From Pseudomonas luteola NBRC 103146 (GTDB lineage: Bacteria > Pseudomonadota > Gammaproteobacteria > Pseudomonadales > Pseudomonadaceae): a stretch of 64,000 nt of DNA. Location of the stretch: contig NZ_BDAE01000014.1 in NCBI RefSeq assembly GCF_002091675.1, forward strand, positions 62,001 to 126,000, in the 5' to 3' direction. This document shows, in pieces, positions 54,897 through 63,879 of this stretch (positions within the stretch are counted from its first letter, which is position 1; each line of letters begins with the position of its first letter). Made by a program: the position numbers and the translations under genes. The notes beneath the pieces are model-generated. The model had not been told where the DNA came from. It saw only the letters and a program-made list of their open reading frames with translations, and ran no database searches.

Positions 54897-56966
54897 CTAT
54901 CGTATAACGGTACTGGATTGACTGCTCGCAGCGTTGGATGTCTGCAGCAGACCTTGAGGCACCTTGAACGGATTGCCATAAGCCGTGATGTATTTGCGCC
55001 CAATGAGTGAGGAGCCGACCGTGTTCAAGTGGTCCCCATCCATATAGAGCGGTACATTCTCGAGCGACGAGTAGCAGCGTTCGGTATCACAGATCACCCT
55101 TTTCGGGTCGATCACAACAATGCCTGGATGTACCTTGCTCAGGTTATCGATAATCGTGTCGAAGTCCTTTTGCCGCTCATTCACCGCAACGACTGGAATA
55201 GAGCAGTCGCCATCCAGTTCGAAGGCCAGCTTCTTGATATCGCAGCGGTGCAGGTCTTCGCCCATTTCTGGAACATCCTCGATAATGACAGGCGTAGCAC
55301 CAGACGCCACAACCTTGGCCACTGCGTTTTGAAGACCGGTCTGCAGCGTGTTCATGGCGATAAAGTCGTCACTGGGCGCGTCGGGGCGGATGCGGTAGAA
55401 ATCCGTCATCCCCGGCTCGTTCAAGCCATACAGATACATGGCCCAACGCCCGGACAGAATCACATACTTGAACTGACTCTTTTCAATCAGGTTACTAATG
55501 ACCGGGGAGGTCAGCTCAATCGACTTGTCGACGTGATTGCGACGTGGGTTCACATGAACACCTGCCACACCTGGCAGGTAGATGGTATTGGAGCGGGTTA
55601 TATCGTATCCGCGAAGATTAGCCTCCTTGAGCATGACATCGATCATGCCGGTAATTGCCCCGGCGTGCGAATCACCTACCAGCAGAACATCTACTTCTTT
55701 CTTGTCCTGAACACCAAGTTTGCACTGATCTGCAGATAACGGATTCAACAGGTCCGCGCCGTTGAAACATCCTGCCCTTAGCTTGGGGAAAACTTCCTTG
55801 ACGTTTTTATCCATTGTCAGGAGCGTACTGTCGTACCTGGACGCAAAGCCTTCCAGCTTGGCAGCTACCACTAGAAATGACGTTGTCATCAGGACCGGCA
55901 AGAGATAAAGAAACGCGAAGGTGTTTTGCGGCTTGAATTTGATCTGAGTACGGAAAGGCTGCTCCACGAAGCGCCAACTGAGGTATGCCAGCGCAAGGGA
56001 AACGCTGACCAGCATGATCTGATCTGTCGCCGTAATCTTTCCATGAACATAGTTATGAAAAGCGATCAGCGGCCAGTGCCATAGATACAAGGAATAGGAA
56101 ATCAGGCCAATGAACACCAGCGGCCGCAACGACAACAACTGAGACGCTACGGTACGATGATGACCGCCGGACCAGATAAGTAATGCTGCTCCCAGGCATG
56201 GCCAGAGTGCATTCAGCCCTGGGAAAGGACTTGCCTTGTCCAGTACCAACGCCGGTATCAGGATCAGAGCAAGACCTGCCAGACCTGCAAGGGTAGACAA
56301 GTGTTTGCCGGGACTACCCAGTGTTCTCCAGTGCATGGCCAAAGCGCTTCCAATCAGCAGCTCAAAGGCCCGTGTCGGCAAGAGATAGTAGGCGGACAAT
56401 GGCTTGTATAGCGCGCCTAGCTCGGAGATGACAATGGCAACGACCAGTACGGCAAGGATCGCCCAGTTGAACAGTTGTTTACCTAACAGGCGATAGCCGA
56501 GCAGAAATAGCAACGGCCAGACAAAATAGTACTGCTCTTCAACCGCCAGTGACCAGGTATGCAGCAGGGGAACCTCGTGACTGCTGGATGAAAAGTAGCC
56601 ATCCGTATCTTTCCAGAAGTAAAAATTCGAAAGTCCGAAGTAGGAAAACAATGCACTTCGGCTAAAGCCAATCAAATCGTTTGGTAATAAAACAAAAAAA
56701 GCGGCAATGCTTGTGCAGAAAATGACTACTGTCAGTGCAGGCATTAAACGCTTGATGCGGTTTAAATAAAAACGGGTAAAGCTGAAACTGCTCCGTTCGG
56801 CCTGAGCGGCAATGTTTTGTGTAATCAGAAAACCTGAAATCACAAAAAAGACATCGACCCCTATAAATCCACCCCCAAAACCAGAAACCCCAACGTGGTT
56901 AAGTAATACAAGCAGCACAGCTATTGCTCTTAGACCATCTATGTCACTTCTGTAATCCCTTTCCAT
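54897..56966 (-). CDS. Acyltransferase 3 with C-terminal SGNH domain (OafA/YrhL type)
   Basis: Inner-membrane O-acyltransferase of 689 residues, modifying a surface polysaccharide. The AT3 domain (1-350, about 10 helices) has the N-terminal DIDGLRAIAVLLVLLNH motif with catalytic histidine, GGGFIGVDVFFVISGFLIT, and EEQYYFVWP. The C-terminal SGNH part begins near 400; VLLVGDSHAGAITG near 440 gives the serine, and the DGDHLN motif near 650 gives the catalytic aspartate/histidine. The likely acceptor is O-antigen or exopolysaccharide. AT-rich sequence follows upstream. Confidence 0.93.
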   Translation of the reverse strand: MERDYRSDIDGLRAIAVLLVLLNHVGVSGFGGGFIGVDVFFVISGFLITQNIAAQAERSSFSFTRFYLNRIKRLMPALTVVIFCTSIAAFFVLLPNDLIGFSRSALFSYFGLSNFYFWKDTDGYFSSSSHEVPLLHTWSLAVEEQYYFVWPLLFLLGYRLLGKQLFNWAILAVLVVAIVISELGALYKPLSAYYLLPTRAFELLIGSALAMHWRTLGSPGKHLSTLAGLAGLALILIPALVLDKASPFPGLNALWPCLGAALLIWSGGHHRTVASQLLSLRPLVFIGLISYSLYLWHWPLIAFHNYVHGKITATDQIMLVSVSLALAYLSWRFVEQPFRTQIKFKPQNTFAFLYLLPVLMTTSFLVVAAKLEGFASRYDSTLLTMDKNVKEVFPKLRAGCFNGADLLNPLSADQCKLGVQDKKEVDVLLVGDSHAGAITGMIDVMLKEANLRGYDITRSNTIYLPGVAGVHVNPRRNHVDKSIELTSPVISNLIEKSQFKYVILSGRWAMYLYGLNEPGMTDFYRIRPDAPSDDFIAMNTLQTGLQNAVAKVVASGATPVIIEDVPEMGEDLHRCDIKKLAFELDGDCSIPVVAVNERQKDFDTIIDNLSKVHPGIVVIDPKRVICDTERCYSSLENVPLYMDGDHLNTVGSSLIGRKYITAYGNPFKVPQGLLQTSNAASSQSSTVIR

Positions 56967-57468
56967 GAATAAACATGCTCCGATGAGATGAGAACTTTCA
57001 CGGCTGCTAAGTTAGTTCATGGCAAAAAAGAGTAGAATTTTTTTTGAGAATTAGATCAATTATTCGACATGTACTACGTGGTTAATTTATAAAGTAAACT
57101 ACAAATAATGTGCGCTTAATATCTAGGACTATGTGATGTCAATATGGGTTGCAACGATTTTAATGAGTTATCAAATTGCCACTATATAAGGCGCAGCAGC
57201 TGATTGGTTCTCGTTGGTTTGGCTTTTAAAAAAAGAGTAAGAGGATAGGGTGAGGGAGCGGGCTGCTTCATCTTTGCGGCATACAAGATGTATTGGTCAA
57301 ATGGCTATCATTGTTTAAGCAGGGTGAGTTTCTTTACGATGAAGGGCTCTATCGCACTGCTTTCATGGTGCGCGTCTGGTTAAAACTGAAGTCAGATGAG
57401 CCGTAGTGGCTGTCATGGCGTTTATCTGACCGATCATAAATGGAATTATTGAAAGAGAACTCAACCAA

Positions 57469-58620
57469 ATGACGATGACCTTTGGAATTATATCGCTGTA
57501 TATAATTTCGCTCTTCGTACTTGACCATGTCTTCAACAAGACCACTATCCTGTCAAGTCAAGCGCTTTTACGATCTTCTCCGCTGGATGCACTCAGGGGC
57601 TTGCTGGCGACATCGGTCGTATGTTCCCACTTTTTTGTTACCTATAACTGGAAGGCAACGGGAGAGTGGGGCAGGTCTGATAATACCATCATGAACAATA
57701 TGGGCGCGGTTCCCGTATCTATGTTCTTTATGATCACCGGATTCCTGTTTTTCGGAAAAATTTATAACAAAAGTAGTATTGACTGGAAAAGGGTTTTTAG
57801 CTCTCGAGTCAAAAGAATAATGCCTTTGTACGTTTTTGCTGTTCTAGTCGTAGCGGCTGTCAGTTTTTATCAGACTCAATTCCACTTGGTCAGTTTGCCT
57901 CAACTGGTGAAAGAAATAATACGATGGGGAATATTCAAGGGATCCTCCTTTAATGGATTTGAAGACAGCTGGTTGATCACGGCAGGTGTTCAATGGACAC
58001 TAAAATACGAGTGGTTTTTCTATTTACTGTTACCGGTATTGGCAGCTCTTTTGAATCGCCAAGGCTATGGTTGGTATCTGGCTGGTTCTCTGCTTGTCGC
58101 CCTTGCTGTAATACCTGCACATTATTTTCACTTTATTGATGCGTCATTAGGCATTCTGTTTCTGGCCGGTTTCCTACCGGTGCTTGTTAAAAACCACCGT
58201 CCTCATTGGATTTCCAAGCTCAGGAGCAAACCTGCGGCGGTGCTTGCCGTGGTATTGATTGGTATCAGCATGGGGTTGGATGACTATTTTTCGTTGTTGC
58301 AAGTAAGCATGTTGGGCATAGCTTTCCTGATCATGGCGTTGGGAAACGATCTGTTTGGCCTGCTTAGTCGGCGCGGCCTCAAGACCTTGGGAGAGATCAG
58401 CTACAGCATCTATTTGCTACATGGCATCGTTCTGTACGTTGTCTTTACGCTGTGCAATGGCTTTGCCGTAACCGGCGGAAGCGTTACCAGCTACCTTGCG
58501 TTTTTACCTTTTATCCTGTTGCTAGTGTGCGGTATTTCGACGATCACGTTTCTTATGATTGAAAAGCCATTTATCCTCAAGCCCAAGCAAGGCATTGAAG
58601 CATTGGCACCGCCTCCTTGA
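57469..58620 (+). CDS. Acyltransferase 3 family protein (no SGNH domain)
   Basis: Inner-membrane O-acyltransferase, 383 residues, about 10 helices. The motif SPLDALRGLLATSVVCSHFF near residue 40 and VPVSMFFMITGFLFF near 85 are characteristic; SRVKRIMPLY and WTLKYEWFFYLLLP near 175 support it. The first 25 residues add an extra helix. The gene is transcribed divergently from the larger AT3 gene. It is visibly AT-richer than flanking genes. The preceding gap (56967-57468) contains no convincing gene, though small chance frames exist. Confidence 0.9.
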   Translation: MTMTFGIISLYIISLFVLDHVFNKTTILSSQALLRSSPLDALRGLLATSVVCSHFFVTYNWKATGEWGRSDNTIMNNMGAVPVSMFFMITGFLFFGKIYNKSSIDWKRVFSSRVKRIMPLYVFAVLVVAAVSFYQTQFHLVSLPQLVKEIIRWGIFKGSSFNGFEDSWLITAGVQWTLKYEWFFYLLLPVLAALLNRQGYGWYLAGSLLVALAVIPAHYFHFIDASLGILFLAGFLPVLVKNHRPHWISKLRSKPAAVLAVVLIGISMGLDDYFSLLQVSMLGIAFLIMALGNDLFGLLSRRGLKTLGEISYSIYLLHGIVLYVVFTLCNGFAVTGGSVTSYLAFLPFILLLVCGISTITFLMIEKPFILKPKQGIEALAPPP

Positions 58621-58682
58621 TGAGTTTTTAGTCGCTACGCGGCCTTGAGGGAGGTTGCTTTTTTTCGATCGGACCACAGCAT

Positions 58683-58712
58683 AAAAAAACCAGGGCATGC
58701 CCTGGTTTTTTT
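58683..58712. terminator. Bidirectional intrinsic terminator
   Basis: A7-ACCAGGGC-AT-GCCCTGGT-T7 type palindrome, 62 bp past the acyltransferase stop and 38 bp before the stop of the minus-strand gene at 58751. It serves both. Confidence 0.92.
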
Positions 58713-58750
58713 ATGTCAGAAGAGCAACCGCAAGGGCTGCCCGAATAGTC

Positions 58751-59077
58751 TTAAAAGTATTTTTCTATGTATTGAACACGCGGGCTGCTTTGAGCCTTTG
58801 ACCATTGTTCGAGAAGCGTGCGGTACATACGTGACATGAACGTCTCGTCAGCCGCAGCGGTCTTGCCAACATAGCCTTTGCCACGATGATAGGTCTTGAA
58901 GCGAACCTTCATGTTCGGTTTTTCCTTCTCGAAGGCTTCCGGGTCGACGTTTGCCGGAAGCCGATCGATATGCACCTTGCCGGATGAGCAAATCCACAGG
59001 ATGTGGTGATCATTTTTGTCCTTGCAGGAGGCATAAAGTTGTTTCAAGTCATCAAGGGTTGGGTTGTTGAGATCCAT
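58751..59077 (-). CDS. Conserved hypothetical protein downstream of aceA
   Basis: Soluble protein of 108 residues without signal or membrane helix; it begins MDLNNPTLDDLKQLYASCKDKNDHH and ends VQYIEKYF. It has a strong ribosome site (GAGGAG, 8 bases). The surface is rich in Lys and Arg, and HHILWICSSGKVHIDRLP is a beta-rich core. I do not recognise the family. It is transcribed after aceA, separated by a terminator-like hairpin. Function unknown. Confidence 0.75.
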   Translation of the reverse strand: MDLNNPTLDDLKQLYASCKDKNDHHILWICSSGKVHIDRLPANVDPEAFEKEKPNMKVRFKTYHRGKGYVGKTAAADETFMSRMYRTLLEQWSKAQSSPRVQYIEKYF

Positions 59078-59149
59078 GATTGGGCTCCTCGTGAGACAGC
59101 TTCCGGTGGTACTCGGAAGGAAACGGTAAACAAGTCACTTACGGTAAAA

Positions 59150-59167
59150 CCGGCCCGGGTGGGCCGG
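59150..59167 (-). terminator. Intrinsic terminator of aceA
   Basis: CCGGCCC/GGGCCGG stem with a 4-nt loop followed by TTTT on the minus strand, 14 bp past the aceA stop. Confidence 0.75.
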
Positions 59168-59181
59168 AATAACGTTACTCG

Positions 59182-60777
59182 TCAATGGAACTGGTTCATG
59201 GTGTTGTCCTTGCCGCTCGCCTTGAGGGCTGCCTCGCCTGCGAAATATTCCTTGTGATCATCCCCGATATCGGAGCCGGCCATGTTCTGGTGCTTCACAC
59301 AGGCGATTCCCTGGCGAATCTCCTGGCGCTGAACGCCTTTTACATAGGCCAGCATGCCTTCATCAGCGAAGTAACCCTTCGCCAGGTTATCCGTCGACAG
59401 CGCCGCCGTGTGGTAGGTTGGCAAGGTAATGAGGTGATGGAATATCCCTGCTTCCCGGGAGCCGTCCCGCTGGAAGGTCCGAATTTTCTCATCGGCGATA
59501 CGGGCCAGTTCGGTCTCGTCGTACTCTGCGCTCATCAACTTGGTACGGTCATAAGCCGATACGTCCTTGCCTTCGGCTTGCAGACTGTCGAAGACCTGCT
59601 GTCTGAAGTTCAGCGTCCAGTTGAAGGAAGGACTGTTGTTGTAGACCAGCTTGGCGTTTGGAACGACCTCGCGGATGCGGTCAACCATGCTTTTGATCTG
59701 GCCAACGTGGGGCTTTTCCGTTTCAATCCATAGCAGGTCTGCCCCGTTTTGCAGCGATGTGATGCAGTCCAATACAACGCGATCCTGCCCGCTGCCCTGA
59801 CGGAACTGGAACAGGCCGCTTGCCAGACGCTTGGGACGCAGCAGCTTTCCATCACGGTTGAGAATGACGTCTCCGTTCTTCAGTTCGGCAGGGCTGATCT
59901 CTTCACAATCGAGAAAACTGTTGTATTGATCGCCCAGGTCGCCCGGTTGCTTGCTGACGGCAATCTGCTTGGTTAGCCCGGCGCCCAGGGAGTCTGTGCG
60001 AGCGACGATAACGCCGTCATCTACTCCCAACTCGAGGAATGCATAGCGAACCGCATTGATCTTGGCCAGAAAATCTTCGTGGGGTACCGTGACCTTTCCA
60101 TCCTGGTGACCGCACTGTTTTTCATCCGAGACCTGGTTTTCCAGCTGGATACAGCAGGCTCCGGCCTCGATCATCTTTTTGGCCAGCAAATAGGTGGCTT
60201 CCGCATTACCAAAGCCCGCATCGATATCGGCAATGATCGGTACGATATGGGTTTCATAGCTGTCGATCTGTTGCTGGATTGCTGCAGCCTTGGCGTTTTC
60301 ATCGGCTGCACGGGCAGCATCCAGCTCACGGAACAGGCCACCCAGCTCGCGTGCATCTGCCTGACGCAAAAAGGTATACAGCTCCTCGATCAAAGCCGGA
60401 ACAGCCGTCTTCTCGTGCATGGACTGGTCCGGTAGTGGGCCGAACTCCGAGCGCAACGCCGCAATCATCCAGCCTGACAGATACAGGTAGCGCTTGTTGG
60501 TGGTCTTCAGATGCTTCTTGATGGAGATAAGCTTCTGCTGGCCGATAAAGCCGTGCCAGCAGCCCAGGGACTGGGTATATGCCGAGGAGTCGGCATCGTA
60601 CTCAGCCATGTCTTTGCGCATGATGGCCGCGGTATAGCGCGCAATATCCAGTCCGGTCCTGAAGCGGTTTTGTATCCGCATCCGGGCGGCATATTCGGGG
60701 TTGATAGCGTTCCAACTCTTGCCTGCTGTTTCTCTCAAGGCTGCGATGGCATTGATTTCATTTTGATAAACGGACAT
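59182..60777 (-). CDS. aceA: Isocitrate lyase
   Basis: First enzyme of the glyoxylate shunt, splitting isocitrate to glyoxylate and succinate. It has 531 residues, the long form found in pseudomonads and relatives. Key segments: PIIADIDAGFGNAEATYLLAKKMIEAGA near residue 180, the catalytic cysteine in EKQCGHQDGKVTVP near 220 (KKCGH replaced by KQCGH), ARTDSLGA near 255 and YNNSPSFNWT near 400. AGAAGGA precedes the ATG by 7 bases. The leader to the putative operator is nearly 390 nt. Confidence 0.96.
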   Translation of the reverse strand: MSVYQNEINAIAALRETAGKSWNAINPEYAARMRIQNRFRTGLDIARYTAAIMRKDMAEYDADSSAYTQSLGCWHGFIGQQKLISIKKHLKTTNKRYLYLSGWMIAALRSEFGPLPDQSMHEKTAVPALIEELYTFLRQADARELGGLFRELDAARAADENAKAAAIQQQIDSYETHIVPIIADIDAGFGNAEATYLLAKKMIEAGACCIQLENQVSDEKQCGHQDGKVTVPHEDFLAKINAVRYAFLELGVDDGVIVARTDSLGAGLTKQIAVSKQPGDLGDQYNSFLDCEEISPAELKNGDVILNRDGKLLRPKRLASGLFQFRQGSGQDRVVLDCITSLQNGADLLWIETEKPHVGQIKSMVDRIREVVPNAKLVYNNSPSFNWTLNFRQQVFDSLQAEGKDVSAYDRTKLMSAEYDETELARIADEKIRTFQRDGSREAGIFHHLITLPTYHTAALSTDNLAKGYFADEGMLAYVKGVQRQEIRQGIACVKHQNMAGSDIGDDHKEYFAGEAALKASGKDNTMNQFH

Positions 60778-61163
60778 GGGGTCAATCCTTCTCGGCTGAA
60801 AATGACTTTCGAACAGTTTTTCCTACCGTGACCTGCGTGCCGCGTATAAGCGCAGCACTGGGCTCAACGTCGAGTGCGACTGAAGGAAGCGAAACAGCAG
60901 ACAAGACATCTCTAGTGATACACCCTGCAGGGATACCGCTAAAGACGAATACCTTGGATCAGGTCGTTCACCTGATACTGACCGAACCGCTGGGGTCATC
61001 TAACCGTTTCCGTACAGTTACAACTCTATGTAGTGCTTTATGGGCAGTTACTACAAAGGATGGCCCGAGGGTTACCCGGAGCGCAGCCAGAAGGCCTTTT
61101 TGGCCTCTTTCTAGCGAAAGCAGGGTTAGATTGCATGACCTTAAAAGGGTCGTCAATGCTTTT

Positions 61164-61191
61164 TTGTAGTGAAATTATATTTGTACTACAA
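61164..61191. promoter_or_regulatory. RccR-type operator over the aceA promoter
   Basis: TTGTAGT-N14-ACTACAA is a 28-bp pseudo-palindrome; that architecture and length match the aceA site of the RpiR-family regulator RccR in Pseudomonas fluorescens. A further AGTAGT follows at 61193. A perfect minus-strand -10 (TATAAT, 61174-61179) lies within the spacer. The 60778-61163 stretch is the aceA leader and shows no gene. Confidence 0.65.
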
Positions 61192-61266
61192 AAGTAGTAG
61201 TGATCAGACGATGCGGCTACAACCCAGCGTTCATGCACCTTTTAGGGTGAAGGGGCATCCTGCTTT

Positions 61267-61280
61267 TGACTGATGAGTCA
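61267..61280. promoter_or_regulatory. TGACT-palindrome, TetR-operator-like
   Basis: TGACT-GATG-AGTCA is a symmetric site, similar to those at 10537 and 19075, 240 bp upstream of the alpha/beta hydrolase ATG. Confidence 0.3.
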
Positions 61281-61521
61281 CCTGGAAGCATGGAGTTTTG
61301 TGCCGCTGAAGGAGAAAACAAAGAGGGAAGGCTCTAGGGTGAGGGCGGGCACTTTACAAGTAACGCCGCAGGCGATGGTCTAGTTTGCTCATTTCAACCC
61401 TTGCAACATGGTGACCGAGGTTGTCTGCCGTCCTTTGATTCAATGGACGATGCTATCGGAACGATGTCAGGGCAAAGCAGTTCTTAACGTCATACCTTTG
61501 AACACTGCTGGAGCGTTCACT

Positions 61522-62391
61522 ATGCAAGAGGTTGCAGTCACTCATCACAAGAGGCGTGCAAATGGCATTCTCCAGCATTATGTGGATGCCGGTAGCGGGG
61601 CGCCCGTCGTGCTGTTGCACGGCTTTCCTGAAACTTCCTACGCTTGGCGCCAACAGATCCCGGTGCTGGCGCAGCACTATCGCGTTATTGCTCCTGATCT
61701 AAGAGGTTATGGTGAGACCGAAAAGCCGTCGACAGGCTATGACAAGCGCACCATGGCCAATGACCTGTGTGCCCTGTTGGATAGTCTTGGGATAAAGCGT
61801 ATAGCTCTGGTAGGCCATGACCGCGGTGCACGTGTTGCTACGCGCTTTGCCAAGGATCATCCGCAGCGGCTCGAACGTCTGGTCGTCATGGACAATGTTC
61901 CAACACGAACCGTTTCCACCCAGATGAATGCAATCATTGCAAAGCACTATTGGTTCTTCATGTTTCATCTGGTGCCTGATCTTCCAGAACGTCTCATTTC
62001 AGGCAAGGAGGACATATGGCTTCGACATTTCTTTTCCGATTGGTGCTACGACCCCACGACGATTACGGGCGAAGCCTTTGACCATTATGTCCGCGCTTAT
62101 CAAATGCCAGGTGCGGTCCGAGGTGCCATGGCCGATTACCGGGCTAATGCTGAAGACCTGGCGCAGGATAATGAAGATGCGGACGTGAAAATCAGCTGTC
62201 CGACATTGTCACTCTGGGGCGCTAATTTCGAAGCAGTAGGCAAGTTGTTCGATATGCCGTCCGTATGGGCAGAGCTGGCCACAGACCTAAAGACCGTTGC
62301 CATCGACCAGTGTGGTCATTTACCCCATGAGGAGAGAGCCGAGCGCGTTAATGAGCTATTGCTGGAATTCCTGAAGCCTTGGAAGGGCTAG
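61522..62391 (+). CDS. Alpha/beta hydrolase, epoxide-hydrolase / haloacetate-dehalogenase type
   Basis: Cytoplasmic hydrolase of 289 residues from ATG 61522, which has GGAG eight bases upstream; a frame open back to 61408 adds an unlikely 38-residue N-terminus. The oxyanion region HGFPET is near residue 36, DLRGYGETEKP near 65, and the nucleophile is the aspartate of VGHDRGARVATRF near 108. The acid and histidine lie in LWGANFE and QCGHLPHEE. An aspartate nucleophile fits epoxide hydrolases and haloacid/fluoroacetate dehalogenases; lid residues (AKHYWFFMFHLVPDLPERL) resemble the latter, but the halide-site histidine reads Tyr. Specificity is unresolved. Confidence 0.85.
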   Translation: MQEVAVTHHKRRANGILQHYVDAGSGAPVVLLHGFPETSYAWRQQIPVLAQHYRVIAPDLRGYGETEKPSTGYDKRTMANDLCALLDSLGIKRIALVGHDRGARVATRFAKDHPQRLERLVVMDNVPTRTVSTQMNAIIAKHYWFFMFHLVPDLPERLISGKEDIWLRHFFSDWCYDPTTITGEAFDHYVRAYQMPGAVRGAMADYRANAEDLAQDNEDADVKISCPTLSLWGANFEAVGKLFDMPSVWAELATDLKTVAIDQCGHLPHEERAERVNELLLEFLKPWKG

Positions 62392-62792
62392 CCCTGATGA
62401 CCTCATGAGAAAGGTCAGGCTGCGAACCGCCTTGAAAAAAGGCACCTCGTCTCATTTCTCCCAAAACGTGCCGCACATGTCGCCTGTGAGTGCCTGCACA
62501 TGGGCTAAATAAAGTTTCTGGCATGAACTAAATAGCATTGATTTGTCTACATGGCACATTGATGCTATTTCGTGAAGTAGCTCTTCGTAACGAGGTATTG
62601 CATCTGCTAACGCAGGCGTGCCGTTACAAGGTGCTTCATCATCCCCATGGAGAAGGGGCATATCTGAACAAGAGGAGGCTCAACGTAAAGCCCAGCAGTA
62701 GTACCTGCATGGTAAGGAAGAAATCTGGCAGTTAAAGAAGTCGCTGGAATGCAGCGTGGGATAGGCATACGCAACTTAAAAGGATTAAGGCG

Positions 62793-63287
62793 ATGCAGGA
62801 AACAATCGTACAACCTGAGTCATTTGTTCAGGGATTAAGTGATTACGTCAGCAAAGAAGACGCAGTCAATACCCAAAAGACCATTCATCAAGACGCCTTT
62901 ATTCGGGGACTTAAAGAGCGGCTACCCGCCGAGACGCGGGATACCTTTACCGCCGAGCAACTGGCCTCATTGAAGCTGGCCTTCGGTACTCGCCCCTGGA
63001 GCAAACACCCGGTCGATGTCCGGACTACGTTCAAATTCTTTCGTAGTCGTTACTACTTTGTAATGGTGGCTGGCAAAGGCCATGCAGACGAGCAAAAAAG
63101 AACATCAGAGCTTTCGTTATTTGCCAAGGCCTTTGTCAAAGGCTCGTTGATGCTGATCTGGTTCACCGTCGCCTCCATTCTGCTGACTTTCTGCCTTTAC
63201 ATTCTCAAGTCAGCTCTGAATATCGACTTTTTCCCGGACTTTTCCTTTGGTATCTGGGACTGGTTTCAAAGTCTGTTTGATCGTTGA
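62793..63287 (+). CDS. Conserved membrane protein of unknown function
   Basis: A protein of 164 residues. The soluble N-terminal part (1-105) carries FIRGLKERLPAETRDTFTAEQLASLKLAFGTRPWSKHPVDVRTTFKFFRSRYYFVMVAGK, a pattern I associate with conserved uncharacterised pseudomonad proteins. One helix (KGSLMLIWFTVASILLTFCLYIL) follows. AAGG precedes the ATG. The gap upstream (62392-62792) holds only a short weak hairpin at 62429-62443. Confidence 0.75.
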   Translation: MQETIVQPESFVQGLSDYVSKEDAVNTQKTIHQDAFIRGLKERLPAETRDTFTAEQLASLKLAFGTRPWSKHPVDVRTTFKFFRSRYYFVMVAGKGHADEQKRTSELSLFAKAFVKGSLMLIWFTVASILLTFCLYILKSALNIDFFPDFSFGIWDWFQSLFDR

Positions 63288-63311
63288 GCCCGGGGCCCGA
63301 AAGCCCACGAA

Positions 63312-63339
63312 TCGCCTGCTCGTGCTACAGAGCAGGCGA
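63312..63339. terminator. Bidirectional hairpin between convergent genes
   Basis: Ten-pair stem TCGCCTGCTC/GAGCAGGCGA with an 8-nt loop between stops at 63287 and 63351. No T tract. Confidence 0.6.
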
Positions 63340-63350
63340 AGGGTCATTGC

Positions 63351-63653
63351 CTAACGAAAATCGGAAGGGGATTTCCGGACGATCTTAATGGAGTGGGTAA
63401 ACGTCGGCTTGCGGGTTACGCTGATTGGGCGCCGCGTCACGACATCAAGCGTAATGTTCCAGAAGCCTGTGCTTGGAACCTTGATCTTGGCGGGGAACCG
63501 GTCAAACGCGCCGCCGTGATAGGTATGCCGACCGCCGTTTTTGAAACTGCGAAAGTTGGCGTCGTTCATGAGGCGAATATTGCAGGTCTGCGAGCAGTCG
63601 ATAACGACCATATCACCTTCGTTAAGGTGCTCGCGCTGGTGTACGAATTTCAT
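63351..63653 (-). CDS. DUF1883 domain protein
   Basis: Small soluble protein of 100 residues from ATG 63653, with GGAG five bases upstream; an upstream in-frame start would add 14 residues. It contains HLNEGDMVVIDCSQTCNIRLMNDANF and GGAFDRFPAKIKVPSTGFWNITLDV, resembling DUF1883, a beta-sandwich of unknown function. Two cysteines are close together (CSQTC). Some DUF1883 proteins are fused to TIR domains, but this one stands alone. Confidence 0.8.
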   Translation of the reverse strand: MKFVHQREHLNEGDMVVIDCSQTCNIRLMNDANFRSFKNGGRHTYHGGAFDRFPAKIKVPSTGFWNITLDVVTRRPISVTRKPTFTHSIKIVRKSPSDFR

Positions 63654-63879
63654 TGCAGCTCCACAGCGCTGTCTTTCAAAGGTGAACGATACCATAGCCC
63701 GGGCGTGGCTATCCCATGTGATTGGTCGCGTGCTGAGTCAGTAGTCGGTCTCACCTCGTCAACACAGGTGCCTATCTCCCGATCATCCGTGCGCGTGCAG
63801 TGCACTTACCCTTGCGTTGCTCTCTAATGCATCCACAGGCGAGCCATTTAGTGGCGAACGTTAAGGGGATGAGGGTTTA

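Noticed and set aside
57363-57545. 60-codon minus-strand frame at the start of the small acyltransferase gene
   Set aside because: Antisense to the acyltransferase N-terminus; no ribosome site.
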